Assembly: GCA_016786615.1 (NCBI GenBank)
Contig: JAEUVX010000003.1
Location: 124,001 to 188,000, forward strand
Direction: 5' to 3'
DNA: 64,000 nucleotides
Origin: Flavipsychrobacter sp.
GTDB lineage: Bacteria > Bacteroidota > Bacteroidia > Chitinophagales > Chitinophagaceae
Under the pieces are notes generated by a model. The model saw nothing but the letters and a program-made list of their open reading frames with translations, made no database searches and was not told where the DNA came from. The translations under genes were made by a program, and so were the position numbers. Within the stretch, counting starts at the first letter, position 1; every line of letters starts with the position of its first letter. Positions 25,836-35,375 of this stretch are shown piece after piece.

Positions 25836-26720
25836 ATGCCGGTTTCTGTTGTTATTGTCAATTACAATACTTTTCAGATTACCTGTAATTGTATTGAAAG
25901 TGTTATAAAGCACACTCATTCCGTACCATACGAAATTATTGTTGTTGACAATGCATCAACCAAGGATAACCCGGACGAGTTTTTAGCAAAGTTTCCTTCT
26001 GTAAAACTTATCAAGAGCAGTGAGAACGGTGGGTTTGCAAAAGGTAACAATCTGGGCATAATACATGCTGCTGGCGATGTTATATTATTGCTCAACTCTG
26101 ATACAATCCTGACTGAAGACAGCATCAGCATCAGTGCAAACAAACTTGCCGAATTACAGGATGCAGGGTTTATTACCTGCAAACTGGTATATGAAGACGG
26201 CACATATCAGCACAATGCAAGGGCATCAAGAAGCATCAGAAATGAATTGCTGGATATTGCCAGACCGGTATTGATGCTAATGCCTTATAAACAACGTGCA
26301 ACACTAATGTTGAACCAACACTTCAAAGGAGATTTCAACACCCGTTGCGATTGGGTTTCAGGCGCATATATGATGTTTCAAAAATCGTTGCTGAATGCAA
26401 TGCCTGATAATAAGCTTGATGAACGCTTCTTTATGTATGGTGAAGATGAGCTGTGGTGCCTGCAGGCAATGAAAGCAGGATACACAAATTATTATATCAA
26501 AGATACTACCGTTATCCATATTGCAAATGCAAGCTCAGAACCTGATAAGCAAGAGCGGCTTATGAAAACTATGTTAAATCATAGCATAGAGATAATGCGC
26601 TACAGGTTTGGGAATGGTTTATATTTCAAAACCTTAACCGCAATATATACCTTTAAAGAGCAGTTGCGTTTTTTCATAAAACGATTCGTGATGAAAATTT
26701 TTAAATACCGGATCAGATAA
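25836..26720 (+). CDS. Family 2 glycosyltransferase, rhamnosyltransferase-like
   Basis: A 294-residue GT2 enzyme. MPVSVVIVNYNTFQITCNCI begins the domain; IIVVDNASTKDN and GGFAKGNNLGIIHAAGDVIL followed by LLNSDTILTED are the nucleotide-sugar and metal motifs of the WcaE/rhamnosyltransferase subgroup. RFFMYGEDELWCLQAMKAGY is the Glu-Asp catalytic motif. The ATG at 25836 is taken because it follows the methyltransferase stop directly; an in-frame TTG nine codons upstream overlaps that gene. The stop overlaps the flippase start (TAATG). Confidence 0.88.
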   Translation: MPVSVVIVNYNTFQITCNCIESVIKHTHSVPYEIIVVDNASTKDNPDEFLAKFPSVKLIKSSENGGFAKGNNLGIIHAAGDVILLLNSDTILTEDSISISANKLAELQDAGFITCKLVYEDGTYQHNARASRSIRNELLDIARPVLMLMPYKQRATLMLNQHFKGDFNTRCDWVSGAYMMFQKSLLNAMPDNKLDERFFMYGEDELWCLQAMKAGYTNYYIKDTTVIHIANASSEPDKQERLMKTMLNHSIEIMRYRFGNGLYFKTLTAIYTFKEQLRFFIKRFVMKIFKYRIR

Positions 26721-28207
26721 TGGGTATTGTATTCCGCCAGTCAATAAAAACTACTATAGTCACTTTCGCAGGGGCTTTATTAGGTGCTTTGACGGTATAC
26801 CTTTCTACAAAATTCATTCCCGATCAGGGATATGGTTTTTCCAAAACACTATTATCACAGGCATTAGTTGCATCTCAACTCACGTTAGTCGGTATGCATA
26901 CAACCCTTTACATTTTCATAAACAGGTACAGCGGAAATGACGAAAGGAGAAAAGTGCTGATGACACTAAGCACTATTGTGCCGATTGTAATCACATTGGT
27001 AGCATCTGTTCTTTATTTTATTTTAAAAGACAGCTATATCAATTCATACAAACCGGAGGACAGGGTTTACATGAGCATGTTTTTCATTTGGCTGCCAGTA
27101 TATACTTTATTGTGGTCTGTAATGACTTTATTTGAGCACTATCTATTATCTCAGCTGAAAGTTGCCATTTCAAATTTCATTAAAGAAATAATACTCAGGG
27201 GGTGTAACATAGTATTGGTCATATCATTTGCACTGAATGTATTTGACTTTTACTGGTTTATTGTACTCAGCGTGCTAATACACATAGTCCCTATCATAAT
27301 ATTATATATACTCAGCACTAAGACAGACGGATTTGGGTTTTCTTTTAATTGGGGTGTATTTAACCGGGATGAATACAAAAAAATTATTGATTTTGCGGTA
27401 TTTCACTTGTTTGTAAATGTTTCTGTTGTACTGCTTATATATGTAGATCAGTTGATGCTCGGGATATTAGACAAAAGCGGATTGGTATCGGTTGCAGTAT
27501 ATTCTGTAGCTATATACATCATGTCTATATTTCAAATTCCTATCAGGGCTATATCATCAAGTGTTGCACCAATATTTACAAAAGAACATGAAGCAGGGAA
27601 CTTTGAAAAGCTTCGGGAACTATTCAGCAAATCGGCAATTAATCTACTGATAGTAATATGTGCAATGGCAGCCGTTATATTATGCAACATGCACAATGCT
27701 GTAAGCATCCTCAATAAATCTTATAGCGCAATATTTTTTCTGGTTCCAATATTGATTATGGGACGCTTTATCGATAGCATGTCCGGTTTAAACACTGAAA
27801 TACTCACCATATCAAAATATTACAGATTCAATCTGCTTATATCTGTTTTGCTATTATTAGTTGTGATAGTCTTTAACTATCTATTAATACCCAAATATGG
27901 CGTGTATGGCGCCGCATGGGCTAATACTATAGGTTTTACATTATACAACCTTGCTAAGTACTTATTCCTTTGGTACAAGATGGATATGCAGCCATTTTCA
28001 AAAAAAAGCATTTTGGTACTGATAGCAATAGCACCTGCTGCGGCAGCCGGTTATTATATGCCCCATATCGGCAATGCTATTACAGATGCTATTATCCGTA
28101 GCATATTGGTAATTGTGATTTTTACAGCAATGCTTATTTATCTGAAACCTTCGGAAGAATTGCAGGAATACCTGAAAAATCTTGTACAGAAAAAGAGATT
28201 GTATTAG
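26720..28207 (+). CDS. Polysaccharide (Wzx-like) flippase
   Basis: A 495-residue integral membrane protein of the MOP/oligosaccharide flippase superfamily, with about 14 helices and few charged residues. The first helix region FRQSIKTTIVTFAGALLGAL, the family segment FAVFHLFVNVSVVLLIYVDQ, and the second half GVYGAAWANTIGFTLYNLAK are typical. It should move lipid-linked sugar units across the inner membrane. Its start overlaps the upstream GT2 stop, so the two are translationally coupled. It is the last gene of the glycan set; no ligase or polymerase is seen in the window next to it. Confidence 0.87.
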   Translation: MGIVFRQSIKTTIVTFAGALLGALTVYLSTKFIPDQGYGFSKTLLSQALVASQLTLVGMHTTLYIFINRYSGNDERRKVLMTLSTIVPIVITLVASVLYFILKDSYINSYKPEDRVYMSMFFIWLPVYTLLWSVMTLFEHYLLSQLKVAISNFIKEIILRGCNIVLVISFALNVFDFYWFIVLSVLIHIVPIIILYILSTKTDGFGFSFNWGVFNRDEYKKIIDFAVFHLFVNVSVVLLIYVDQLMLGILDKSGLVSVAVYSVAIYIMSIFQIPIRAISSSVAPIFTKEHEAGNFEKLRELFSKSAINLLIVICAMAAVILCNMHNAVSILNKSYSAIFFLVPILIMGRFIDSMSGLNTEILTISKYYRFNLLISVLLLLVVIVFNYLLIPKYGVYGAAWANTIGFTLYNLAKYLFLWYKMDMQPFSKKSILVLIAIAPAAAAGYYMPHIGNAITDAIIRSILVIVIFTAMLIYLKPSEELQEYLKNLVQKKRLY

Positions 28208-28314
28208 CCTTATCCCTCTCTTATCTGCAATTATTCCATTTTTATCACTGTAGTTTTTTTATTGCTGTTGCATTCCGATAACTTTATATAATAATACATA
28301 GCAAATATGTATCA

Positions 28315-28440
28315 TGTCATAAAAATGACATAAATTGTAGTTGCATAAGATTCAGCACTTTGCAATTATAATGTGTTCTATTTTTATGTCCTGTTATCAT
28401 AGAGTTGCATACCCACTTTATTACCTGATGTAAACATCAG
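28315..28440 (+). promoter_or_regulatory. Two operator-like dyads upstream of the adhesin
   Basis: The 263-base gap 28208-28470 is AT-rich. It contains TGTCAT-AAAA-ATGACA (28315-28330) and CTGATG-TAAA-CATCAG (28425-28440), both perfect six-base inverted repeats with four-base spacers. Neither has a T-tail, so they look like regulator-binding sites or small RNA hairpins. I see no exact TAnnTTTG here. Confidence 0.35.
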
Positions 28441-28470
28441 TTTGATAACTTTTTTGTGATATAAAGAGAT

Positions 28471-31400
28471 ATGATATCATTGACCAACTACTGCCGCAGG
28501 CTTTTACTGATTACTATACTCGCACTTAGTGGTTTCACTGCTAATGCAACACATATTTATGGTGCCGATTTTTACTATACGTATGTAAGCGGCACTACAT
28601 ACAATGTAACATTGGTAGTGTATGGAGACTGCGGGGGCAATGCGTTCCCTAACCTCAGTACCAGTACACCAACGGTTGAATTGTATGATGGTTCGACGTT
28701 AGTGAATTCACAGAACCTCATAATCCAGCCCCCATCTGCAGGTATAGAGGTAACACCGGTATGCCCCGCACAATTAAGTAATACTAACTGTGTAAGCAGT
28801 ACGGGTACTATTCCGGGTGTTAAGAAGTTTACTTACAGCCGAAATTTTACAGTGTCGTATGGTTCGGCCAACTGGCGTTTCAGGTTTACCGGCAATATGG
28901 GTTCTTCAACTTCAGCAGGCAGAAGCACAGCCATTACCAATATTAACTCCGGTACAGGCGGTTCTGTAATGGCACTGGAAGCAACATTGAATAATTTATC
29001 TGCCCCCAACTCATCTCCTGTATATACCAGCATACCTACTCCGTTTTTCTGTATAAACGTACCGGCTAATAACAACCCCGGTACTGTTGATCCGAATTCA
29101 GATAACTTATCATACAATCTTGTTCCGGGGCTAGTAAATACAGGAGGTACTGTTACTTACCTTACGGGTTATTCTGCTACTGCACCTTTGGCTGTTGCTA
29201 CAAGTACACTAATATTTAATAGCTCAACAGGTCAGCTCAGCTTCACACCCAATGCCGTACAGCGTTCTTTGGTCGTATTCAGGGTAGAGGAATACAGAGG
29301 TTCTACATTGGTAGGTACCAGTATGCGCGAGATGACATTTGTGGTACTGAACAATTGTAACAATAACCCACCGACAGGCAGTATCGGCAACGCATCCGCA
29401 GGGTCTACTGTAACAGGCTCGGGAAGGGTTATTTCTATTTGTAAATCTGCCGGCACACTAACTTTCAACATTAACCCGACTGATGTGGAAGGCAATGCTA
29501 TTACCATGACAGCAAGCGGTATTCCTGCGGGTGCTTCATTTAATATTGCTAATAACGGCACTACATCTCCAACCGGTTCTTTTTCATGGAATTTGGCAGG
29601 TGCTACACCCGGTACTTACAACTTCTTTATCAATTACCAGGATGATGGTTGCCCGCTTTCAAGTACACAAACTCTTGCTTATACAATAACTGTCTTGCCG
29701 GACCCTAATGTGACTTTTGCATTAGTATCGCCGGCAACCTGTAGTAAAAAAGCAAGATTTACACTAACACCTTCTGTCACACCTGCTCCATGGTCTATCC
29801 TTATAATGCAGGGCAGTACTACTATTCATTCATTTACAGGCCTTACAGGTAGCCAATTGGATAGCCTTGACCCGGGCACATATACTGTAAGGGTAACAAA
29901 TGCGAATACATGCTTCAAAGAAATACCTATAACAATTAATCCGCCACCAGCAATAATACCATCTGTAAGTATGGTAAAACCTACATGCTTTGGCGGGAAT
30001 AATGGTAGCATTACACTGACAGCAGGTGGTGGTGTATCTCCTTATCAGTATGCAATCGGCACAGGTAGCTATGGCTCAGGCAATGTATTCACCGGTTTAG
30101 CAGCAGGTACATACACGCTGCATATACTTGATGCTAATGACTGTATCAAAGACACTACTGTACAATTACAAAACCCACCTGAAATAGTAATAGGTATTGC
30201 ATCATCGAAACCGAGATGTAATTTTTATGGCAGTGGTTTAATTACTGTAAGCGGGTCAAATGGTATATCTCCTTATCAATATGCAATCGGTACCGGTAGC
30301 TTCAGCAGTACCAACACTTTTAGTGGTTTATTTTCAGGTACATATCTGTTACGTGTCAGAGATGCCAATAACTGTATCAAAGACTCTTTATTCTTACTGA
30401 ACGACTCTATATCCATACATGCTAATGCAAGTGTTACAAATGTATTGTGTAACGGAGACAGTACAGGTGTTATAACACTAACAGGAAATAGTGGCACCTC
30501 TCCGTATTTCTACAGGCTTAATCCTGGCAGTTTCAATACCATTAATACGTTCAGTAATCTGCCTGCAACGGTTTATAATTTCAGGATAAAAGATACAGAT
30601 AGCTGTTATCTCGACACTGCTATTACAATAACACAGCCTACAAAAATATCTTCAACATCAATAGTGACACATGTCAGTTGTTATGGGCTGTCTGATGCCA
30701 CAATTACAACTACTGCTGCAGGTGGTGTGGGCCCGTATACGTATGCATTGGGTAGCGGTGCTTTCAGTTCGGTTAATGTTTTCAACGGGCTGCCTATCGG
30801 TACATATACTATTCACATCAAAGATGCTAATAACTGCCTCAAAGACACTTCAATAACTATTACACAACCTGCTATACTCGCATATAGCAATATCCTGATT
30901 TCGGAACCAATATGTAACGGGTCATCAAGCGGCTTCATCACTATTACTGCTTCAGGTGGCACAACTCCTTATAGTTATGCTATCGGCACAAGTGTATATG
31001 TATCGTCGCCTACTTTTTCGGGCCTTACCGCCGGCACGTATGTTTTGCATTTAAGGGATGCTAATAACTGTAATGTGGACAGTACAGTAGTAATGGGAGA
31101 ACCTACACGTATTGTACCTAACCTGCAGGTTAAACAATCTACCTGTTCTCCGCTAAACAACGGTATCGTAACGGTAAATGTAAGTGGTGGTGTACCGGGA
31201 TATGTTTATGCTATTGGCCCTTCTCCATACAGCAGTACAAATACATTTTCTTCATTAGCTGCAGGTACTTATACTTTTTATATACGTGATACAAGGCTGT
31301 GTGTAAAAGATACTACAATTACAATTATCGACTCTACAAAAGTAAACGCATCCTATGTTGTAAATAATGTAAAATGCTTTGGAGACAGCAGTGCATCTAT

Positions 31401-33021
31401 TGTGATAACAACACTTAGCGGGTTGAGTCCTTTTACATATTCCCTCAATTCCAATCCATACATCGGCACACCTACATTCAGCAATCTGCCAATCGGTAAT
31501 TATACGGTACGTATCCGCGACAATCTTGGTTGTTTAAAAGATACAGCACTTGCTGTTACTGAGCCTACCTTACTTCGTGTATTTGCAACTGTAACATCGC
31601 CTACATGTTTTGGATTTGCAAACGGACGCGTAGTAATCAGTGGCAACGGTGGTGTATGGCCATACACATTTGCTGTAGGTACTGCTGCATACGTAAGCAG
31701 CGGAACATTTAATAACATGACTGCCGGTACCTATACATTCCATATCAAGGATGCCAATAACTGTGTTAAGGATACAGTTATTACAATCACACAACCCACA
31801 AAATTAGGATATCAGAATCTGATACTCAGCAATGTGCTTTGTAACGGAGATACTTCCGGTACAGTTGTTATCAACGGTACAGGTGGTACACCATCATATA
31901 CCTATGCTATAGACAGCCGGCCGCATGGCACCAACAATATAATGACTGGGCTTAATGCAGGATTCCATATTGTACGGATAAAAGACAAAAACAACTGTGA
32001 GCTTGATACAGTTATTAGTTTGACCCAACCGACTAAACTATTAATAGATATTCCTTCCATTACACCGCCAACATGTAAAGGCTATGCAGATGGAACAGTA
32101 GTAATTAGCGCAAGCGGTGGTGTCAAACCATACCAATACAGTTCTGGTAACGGCCCTCAAAACTCATCGGGAGTATTCAATCAACTGGCAGCAGGTAATT
32201 ATGTTTTCACTGTAACAGATAGTAATAAATGTACTGCCGATACTGCTATAACATTGCAAGGCTACCCTGAAATAATGGTAGATAATGCTACGGCTTCGCC
32301 AGTGAGCTGTTTCGGGTTCAGCGATGGTAAAATCACTCTAAATGTATCAGGTGGCATCGTACCTCTGAAATACCAGCTTGCAGGCAGAACCGCAGTAAGT
32401 GTTAGTACATTCTATGATTTGGTAGCAGGAAACTATAAAATAACAATCATTGATGATAAGAACTGCATGAAGGATACCACTATCCAGGTTACTCAGCCAG
32501 ATAAACTGACAACAAAAGTATTGGTAACGCCAAACGATTGTGAAGGTTATGATGACGGAGGTTTTTTGAAAGCTGATGTAAATGGTGGTACCACTCCTTA
32601 TTATTACAAATGGAATGCATCTGACAATGCTACCAATAACCAGCTAAACGGAATGGCCAACGGCAAATACATAGTTTGGGTAGCTGATGCTAATAATTGT
32701 AAAGACTCTGCAATCAGCGAAGTAGTGTATGATGATTGTTGTAAAATATTTATACCCAACGCATTTACACCCAATGGAGACGGAAAGAACGAAAAAGCGA
32801 AAGTATTATTTAAAGGCGATTTTGTATTGAAATCGTTTGCTATATATAACCGTTTCGGACAAAAGGTATTTGAAACAAATATAATAGGAGACGGATGGGA
32901 CGGCAATTTCAAAGGGAAACCGCAGGATTTAGGAACATATAATTATTATGCCAAAGGTATATGTGGCAATGGCGGTACCAGAGAAGTAGAATATAAAGGC
33001 ACAATCATTTTAGTCAGATAA
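28471..33021 (+). CDS. Large SprB-repeat adhesin with T9SS type B C-terminal domain
   Basis: A 1516-residue secreted protein. The signal peptide ends near FTANATHIYGADF; the N-terminal module with HIYGADFYYTYVSG and VYGDCGG is common at the start of large Bacteroidota surface proteins. Residues about 130-410 hold Ig/PKD-like sandwich domains. About 411-1420 is a row of some 13 SprB-like repeats of 77 residues, each with a Cys near its start (CNGD or CFG), a GG-x-x-PY-x-Y core and a D-x-NNC-x-x-D end. The final 90 residues (FIPNAFTPNGDGKNEKAKV ... YKGTIILVR) are the gliding-motility-associated CHU_C domain used as a T9SS type B signal. Expected at the cell surface as an adhesin or gliding-type filament. 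Ligand unknown. Confidence 0.93.
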   Translation: MISLTNYCRRLLLITILALSGFTANATHIYGADFYYTYVSGTTYNVTLVVYGDCGGNAFPNLSTSTPTVELYDGSTLVNSQNLIIQPPSAGIEVTPVCPAQLSNTNCVSSTGTIPGVKKFTYSRNFTVSYGSANWRFRFTGNMGSSTSAGRSTAITNINSGTGGSVMALEATLNNLSAPNSSPVYTSIPTPFFCINVPANNNPGTVDPNSDNLSYNLVPGLVNTGGTVTYLTGYSATAPLAVATSTLIFNSSTGQLSFTPNAVQRSLVVFRVEEYRGSTLVGTSMREMTFVVLNNCNNNPPTGSIGNASAGSTVTGSGRVISICKSAGTLTFNINPTDVEGNAITMTASGIPAGASFNIANNGTTSPTGSFSWNLAGATPGTYNFFINYQDDGCPLSSTQTLAYTITVLPDPNVTFALVSPATCSKKARFTLTPSVTPAPWSILIMQGSTTIHSFTGLTGSQLDSLDPGTYTVRVTNANTCFKEIPITINPPPAIIPSVSMVKPTCFGGNNGSITLTAGGGVSPYQYAIGTGSYGSGNVFTGLAAGTYTLHILDANDCIKDTTVQLQNPPEIVIGIASSKPRCNFYGSGLITVSGSNGISPYQYAIGTGSFSSTNTFSGLFSGTYLLRVRDANNCIKDSLFLLNDSISIHANASVTNVLCNGDSTGVITLTGNSGTSPYFYRLNPGSFNTINTFSNLPATVYNFRIKDTDSCYLDTAITITQPTKISSTSIVTHVSCYGLSDATITTTAAGGVGPYTYALGSGAFSSVNVFNGLPIGTYTIHIKDANNCLKDTSITITQPAILAYSNILISEPICNGSSSGFITITASGGTTPYSYAIGTSVYVSSPTFSGLTAGTYVLHLRDANNCNVDSTVVMGEPTRIVPNLQVKQSTCSPLNNGIVTVNVSGGVPGYVYAIGPSPYSSTNTFSSLAAGTYTFYIRDTRLCVKDTTITIIDSTKVNASYVVNNVKCFGDSSASIVITTLSGLSPFTYSLNSNPYIGTPTFSNLPIGNYTVRIRDNLGCLKDTALAVTEPTLLRVFATVTSPTCFGFANGRVVISGNGGVWPYTFAVGTAAYVSSGTFNNMTAGTYTFHIKDANNCVKDTVITITQPTKLGYQNLILSNVLCNGDTSGTVVINGTGGTPSYTYAIDSRPHGTNNIMTGLNAGFHIVRIKDKNNCELDTVISLTQPTKLLIDIPSITPPTCKGYADGTVVISASGGVKPYQYSSGNGPQNSSGVFNQLAAGNYVFTVTDSNKCTADTAITLQGYPEIMVDNATASPVSCFGFSDGKITLNVSGGIVPLKYQLAGRTAVSVSTFYDLVAGNYKITIIDDKNCMKDTTIQVTQPDKLTTKVLVTPNDCEGYDDGGFLKADVNGGTTPYYYKWNASDNATNNQLNGMANGKYIVWVADANNCKDSAISEVVYDDCCKIFIPNAFTPNGDGKNEKAKVLFKGDFVLKSFAIYNRFGQKVFETNIIGDGWDGNFKGKPQDLGTYNYYAKGICGNGGTREVEYKGTIILVR
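29701..32739 (+). repeat. Array of about 13 SprB-like 77-residue coding repeats
   Basis: Within the adhesin, units of about 231 bases recur with similar protein sequence but diverged DNA. The first unit (from 29701) and the last (to about 32739) are most different; units 2 to 12 share the pattern C-x-G at the start, PY-x-YAIG in the middle and DANNC-x-KDT near the end. Two cysteines per unit suggest possible disulphides. Confidence 0.85.
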
Positions 33022-33047
33022 TAAATAAAGTAGATAATTTTTCAGCC

Positions 33048-33091
33048 AAAGGGGGCAAATACAGGTTAAAACCTTTATTTTTGCCCCCTTT
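33048..33091 (+). terminator. Terminator after the adhesin gene
   Basis: AAAGGGGGCAAA (33048-33059) pairs with TTTGCCCCCTTT (33080-33091), enclosing a small AGGTT/AACCT stem. Only a short T-run lies inside the right arm. It is 13 bases before the next ATG and so may also affect that gene. Confidence 0.65.
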
Positions 33092-33104
33092 CTATTAATA
33101 AATT

Positions 33105-33677
33105 ATGGAATACAGAGAAATAGTTGCAGTAACCGGTTTAGGCGGTTTGTTTCATTTACTAGCTACAAAAAGCGATGGCGCGATAGTACGCAATCTGGCA
33201 GATAAGAGTACAAAATTCATATCTGCACGCCTGCATAATGTTACTCCGCTTGAAAGTATAGAAGTATATACAACAGGAGATAACGTGCGTTTGCACGAAG
33301 TGTTTCAGAAAATGAAAGATCAGGAAAATACCATCAAAATAATTGATGGGAAAAATGCTGATAACAATGCTGTTAAAGGATATTTCAAAAGCATATTCCC
33401 AGAGTTTGATGAAGAACGCGTGTACGTAAGTGACATGAAGAAAATGCTGAAGTGGTACGAAATTCTGAAGTCAAATGACCTTCTGAATTTTGAATACCAG
33501 CAAGCTGCAGAAGAAGAGGTAGTAACAACTACAACTGCTGCTGAACCTGCAGTTGAAGCAACAGCTGAAGAAAAACCGGCTAAAAAATCGCGCGCTAAAA
33601 AAGCTGCTGAACCTGCTGCTGAAGGTGAAGAAAAGCCGGCTAAAAAAACAGCCCGTAAAAAGAAAACTGAAGAATAG
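33105..33677 (+). CDS. DUF5606-type protein with lysine/alanine-rich tail
   Basis: A 190-residue protein. Residues 1 to about 135 resemble the Bacteroidota family DUF5606 (MEYREIVAVTGLGGLFHLLA ... HNVTPLESIEVYTTGDNV ... FPEFDEERVYVSDMKKMLKW), with no known function; no signal peptide or membrane helix, so cytoplasmic. The last 50 residues switch to a low-complexity tail rich in Glu, Ala, Pro and Lys (EEKPAKKSRAKKAAEPAAEG and PAKKTARKKKTEE), resembling histone H1-like or nucleic-acid-binding tails. The tail suggests contact with DNA or RNA, but that is inference. A strong terminator follows at 33702. Confidence 0.8.
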   Translation: MEYREIVAVTGLGGLFHLLATKSDGAIVRNLADKSTKFISARLHNVTPLESIEVYTTGDNVRLHEVFQKMKDQENTIKIIDGKNADNNAVKGYFKSIFPEFDEERVYVSDMKKMLKWYEILKSNDLLNFEYQQAAEEEVVTTTTAAEPAVEATAEEKPAKKSRAKKAAEPAAEGEEKPAKKTARKKKTEE

Positions 33678-33701
33678 TACCAACAAGGTATCACAATATT
33701 G

Positions 33702-33733
33702 TGGCTGACCATTTTAATGGCCAGCCATTTTTA
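33702..33733 (+). terminator. Terminator after the DUF5606 gene
   Basis: TGGCTGACCA (33702-33711) pairs with TGGCCAGCCA (33718-33727) with one mismatch and a six-base loop, followed by TTTTTAT. Confidence 0.8.
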
Positions 33734-33756
33734 TAATCTGAAAGAAATACAAATAA

Positions 33757-33764
33757 TATATTTG
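33757..33764 (+). promoter_or_regulatory. Candidate -7 element for the glycoside hydrolase gene
   Basis: TATATTTG is an exact TAnnTTTG match, 38 bases before the ATG at 33803. No TTG stands at normal -33 spacing. Confidence 0.4.
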
Positions 33765-33802
33765 TATCTTTCTGTATCTGTTTATCTGTTACATATAGTA
33801 AG

Positions 33803-35299
33803 ATGAGAATATTCCGCAGTCTGTTGATAGCGGCTTTGCTGTTATTGAATAAGGCTCACGCACAGGCCCCTAAAAGAGAATTCAGAGCTGCATGGATAGC
33901 AACCGTTTCTAATATCGACTGGCCTTCTAAACCAGGCTTGCCTTCTGCACAACAACAGCAGGAATTTATATACAGGCTCAATGAATTGGAAAAATTGGGG
34001 TGCAATGCTGTAATCGTACAAATCAGGCCTGCATCAGACGCTTTTTATCCCAGCAATAGTGAACCATGGAGCCGTTATTTAACCGGCAGGCAGGGACAAC
34101 CGCCATTTCCGTACTACGACCCGTTGAAGTTTATGATAGATGAAGCACATAAACGCAATATGGAGTTTCATGCATGGTTCAACCCCTACAGGGCACTTAC
34201 AGACAGCAAAAAAAATCCTAACCCAAAAGAGCATATTACATACAAGCATCCCGATTGGGTTATAAGCTACGGTGGTAAATCTTATATAGATCCGGGTATT
34301 CCTGAAGCAAGAGAATATGTAACCAACATCATCATGGATGTGGTAAAACGGTATGATATTGATGCGGTTCACCTTGATGATTATTTCTATCCGTACAGGA
34401 TTGCAGGGCAGGAGTTTGGAGATTACCGTACTTACAGCAGATACGGACAGGGTATGAGCAAAGATGACTGGAGACGTAATAATGTAAACCTCTTTGTATC
34501 CGTACTAAATACGAACATTAAGCAGGCAAAACCTTATGTAAAGTTTGGTATCAGCCCATTTGGCGTTTGGCGCAATGCTTCTAAAGACCCTGAAGGCTCT
34601 GCTACGCGTGGCGGGCAAACCTGTTATGACGACCTCTATGCAGATGTATTGCTGTGGATGCGAAAAGGTTGGATTGATTATGTGTTACCGCAGTTATACT
34701 GGGAGCATTATCATCGCGCAGCGGCTTTTGATATATTACTACCCTGGTGGGAAGCCCATAGCTATGGCAGGCATGTGTATTACGGACTGGGTGTGTACCG
34801 CATGGTAGGCGCGAGTAAAAGCCCGTGGGTAGGTACCAGAGAACTTCTGTGGCAAATGCAGGATATCAGGCGCATTGCACAAAATCCAAGTCATGTATTT
34901 TATAGTGCTTCTATATTCGATAAACTATCTGTACCTATTAAGGATAGCATTATCAGTCATAACATATACTACGCTTTTCCTCCGGTAATGAAATGGCTGG
35001 ATACTACAGCCCCGGTAGCTCCAACTCTAAAAGCCATTCCATCCAGTCAGGGGACACTGCTGCAATGGTCGGGTAGTGGCGGTAATAAAGAAAAGCTGAA
35101 ATATGCTGTATACAGGTTTGTAAACGGAGAACCGGTAAACATTAACAAAGCAGAGAAAATCATTAAAGTATCTGCCGAAAACGAGTACCTGGATGTAAAT
35201 GCCAACAAATACAGAAAATGCACCTATGTAGTAACTGCGTTTAACAGGCTCTGGAACGAAAGCAAACCCAGTATTCCAGCCGAAACCAGTATTAAATAA
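33803..35299 (+). CDS. Family-10-like glycoside hydrolase (GHL10/YngK type)
   Basis: A 498-residue exported protein. The signal peptide ends NKAHAQA. The TIM-barrel domain (about 25-340) is the GHL10/DUF187 type: REFRAAWIATVSNIDWPSKP at the first strand, VIVQIRPASDAFYPSNSEPW, FHAWFNPYRALT, and YDIDAVHLDDYFYPYRI with the acidic pair expected at the active site. DYVLPQLYWEHYHRAAAFD is a later strand. The last 90 residues are a fibronectin-III-like domain (PTLKAIPSSQGTLLQWSG ... CTYVVTAFNRLWNESKPS). The family is thought to act on cell-wall or other polysaccharides; the substrate is not visible. Expected in the periplasm or at the surface. Confidence 0.9.
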   Translation: MRIFRSLLIAALLLLNKAHAQAPKREFRAAWIATVSNIDWPSKPGLPSAQQQQEFIYRLNELEKLGCNAVIVQIRPASDAFYPSNSEPWSRYLTGRQGQPPFPYYDPLKFMIDEAHKRNMEFHAWFNPYRALTDSKKNPNPKEHITYKHPDWVISYGGKSYIDPGIPEAREYVTNIIMDVVKRYDIDAVHLDDYFYPYRIAGQEFGDYRTYSRYGQGMSKDDWRRNNVNLFVSVLNTNIKQAKPYVKFGISPFGVWRNASKDPEGSATRGGQTCYDDLYADVLLWMRKGWIDYVLPQLYWEHYHRAAAFDILLPWWEAHSYGRHVYYGLGVYRMVGASKSPWVGTRELLWQMQDIRRIAQNPSHVFYSASIFDKLSVPIKDSIISHNIYYAFPPVMKWLDTTAPVAPTLKAIPSSQGTLLQWSGSGGNKEKLKYAVYRFVNGEPVNINKAEKIIKVSAENEYLDVNANKYRKCTYVVTAFNRLWNESKPSIPAETSIK

Positions 35300-35375
35300 T
35301 TTAATAAGCCCGACAGTAGCAATATTAAAATCTGTTTTTGTATCTTCAACTTTCGTTAAAATCTAATATTAATAC

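Noticed and set aside
29701..32739. CRISPR-like or tandem DNA repeat
   Set aside because: The repeats are only conserved at protein level in units of 77 codons; no short identical repeat with spacers is seen.
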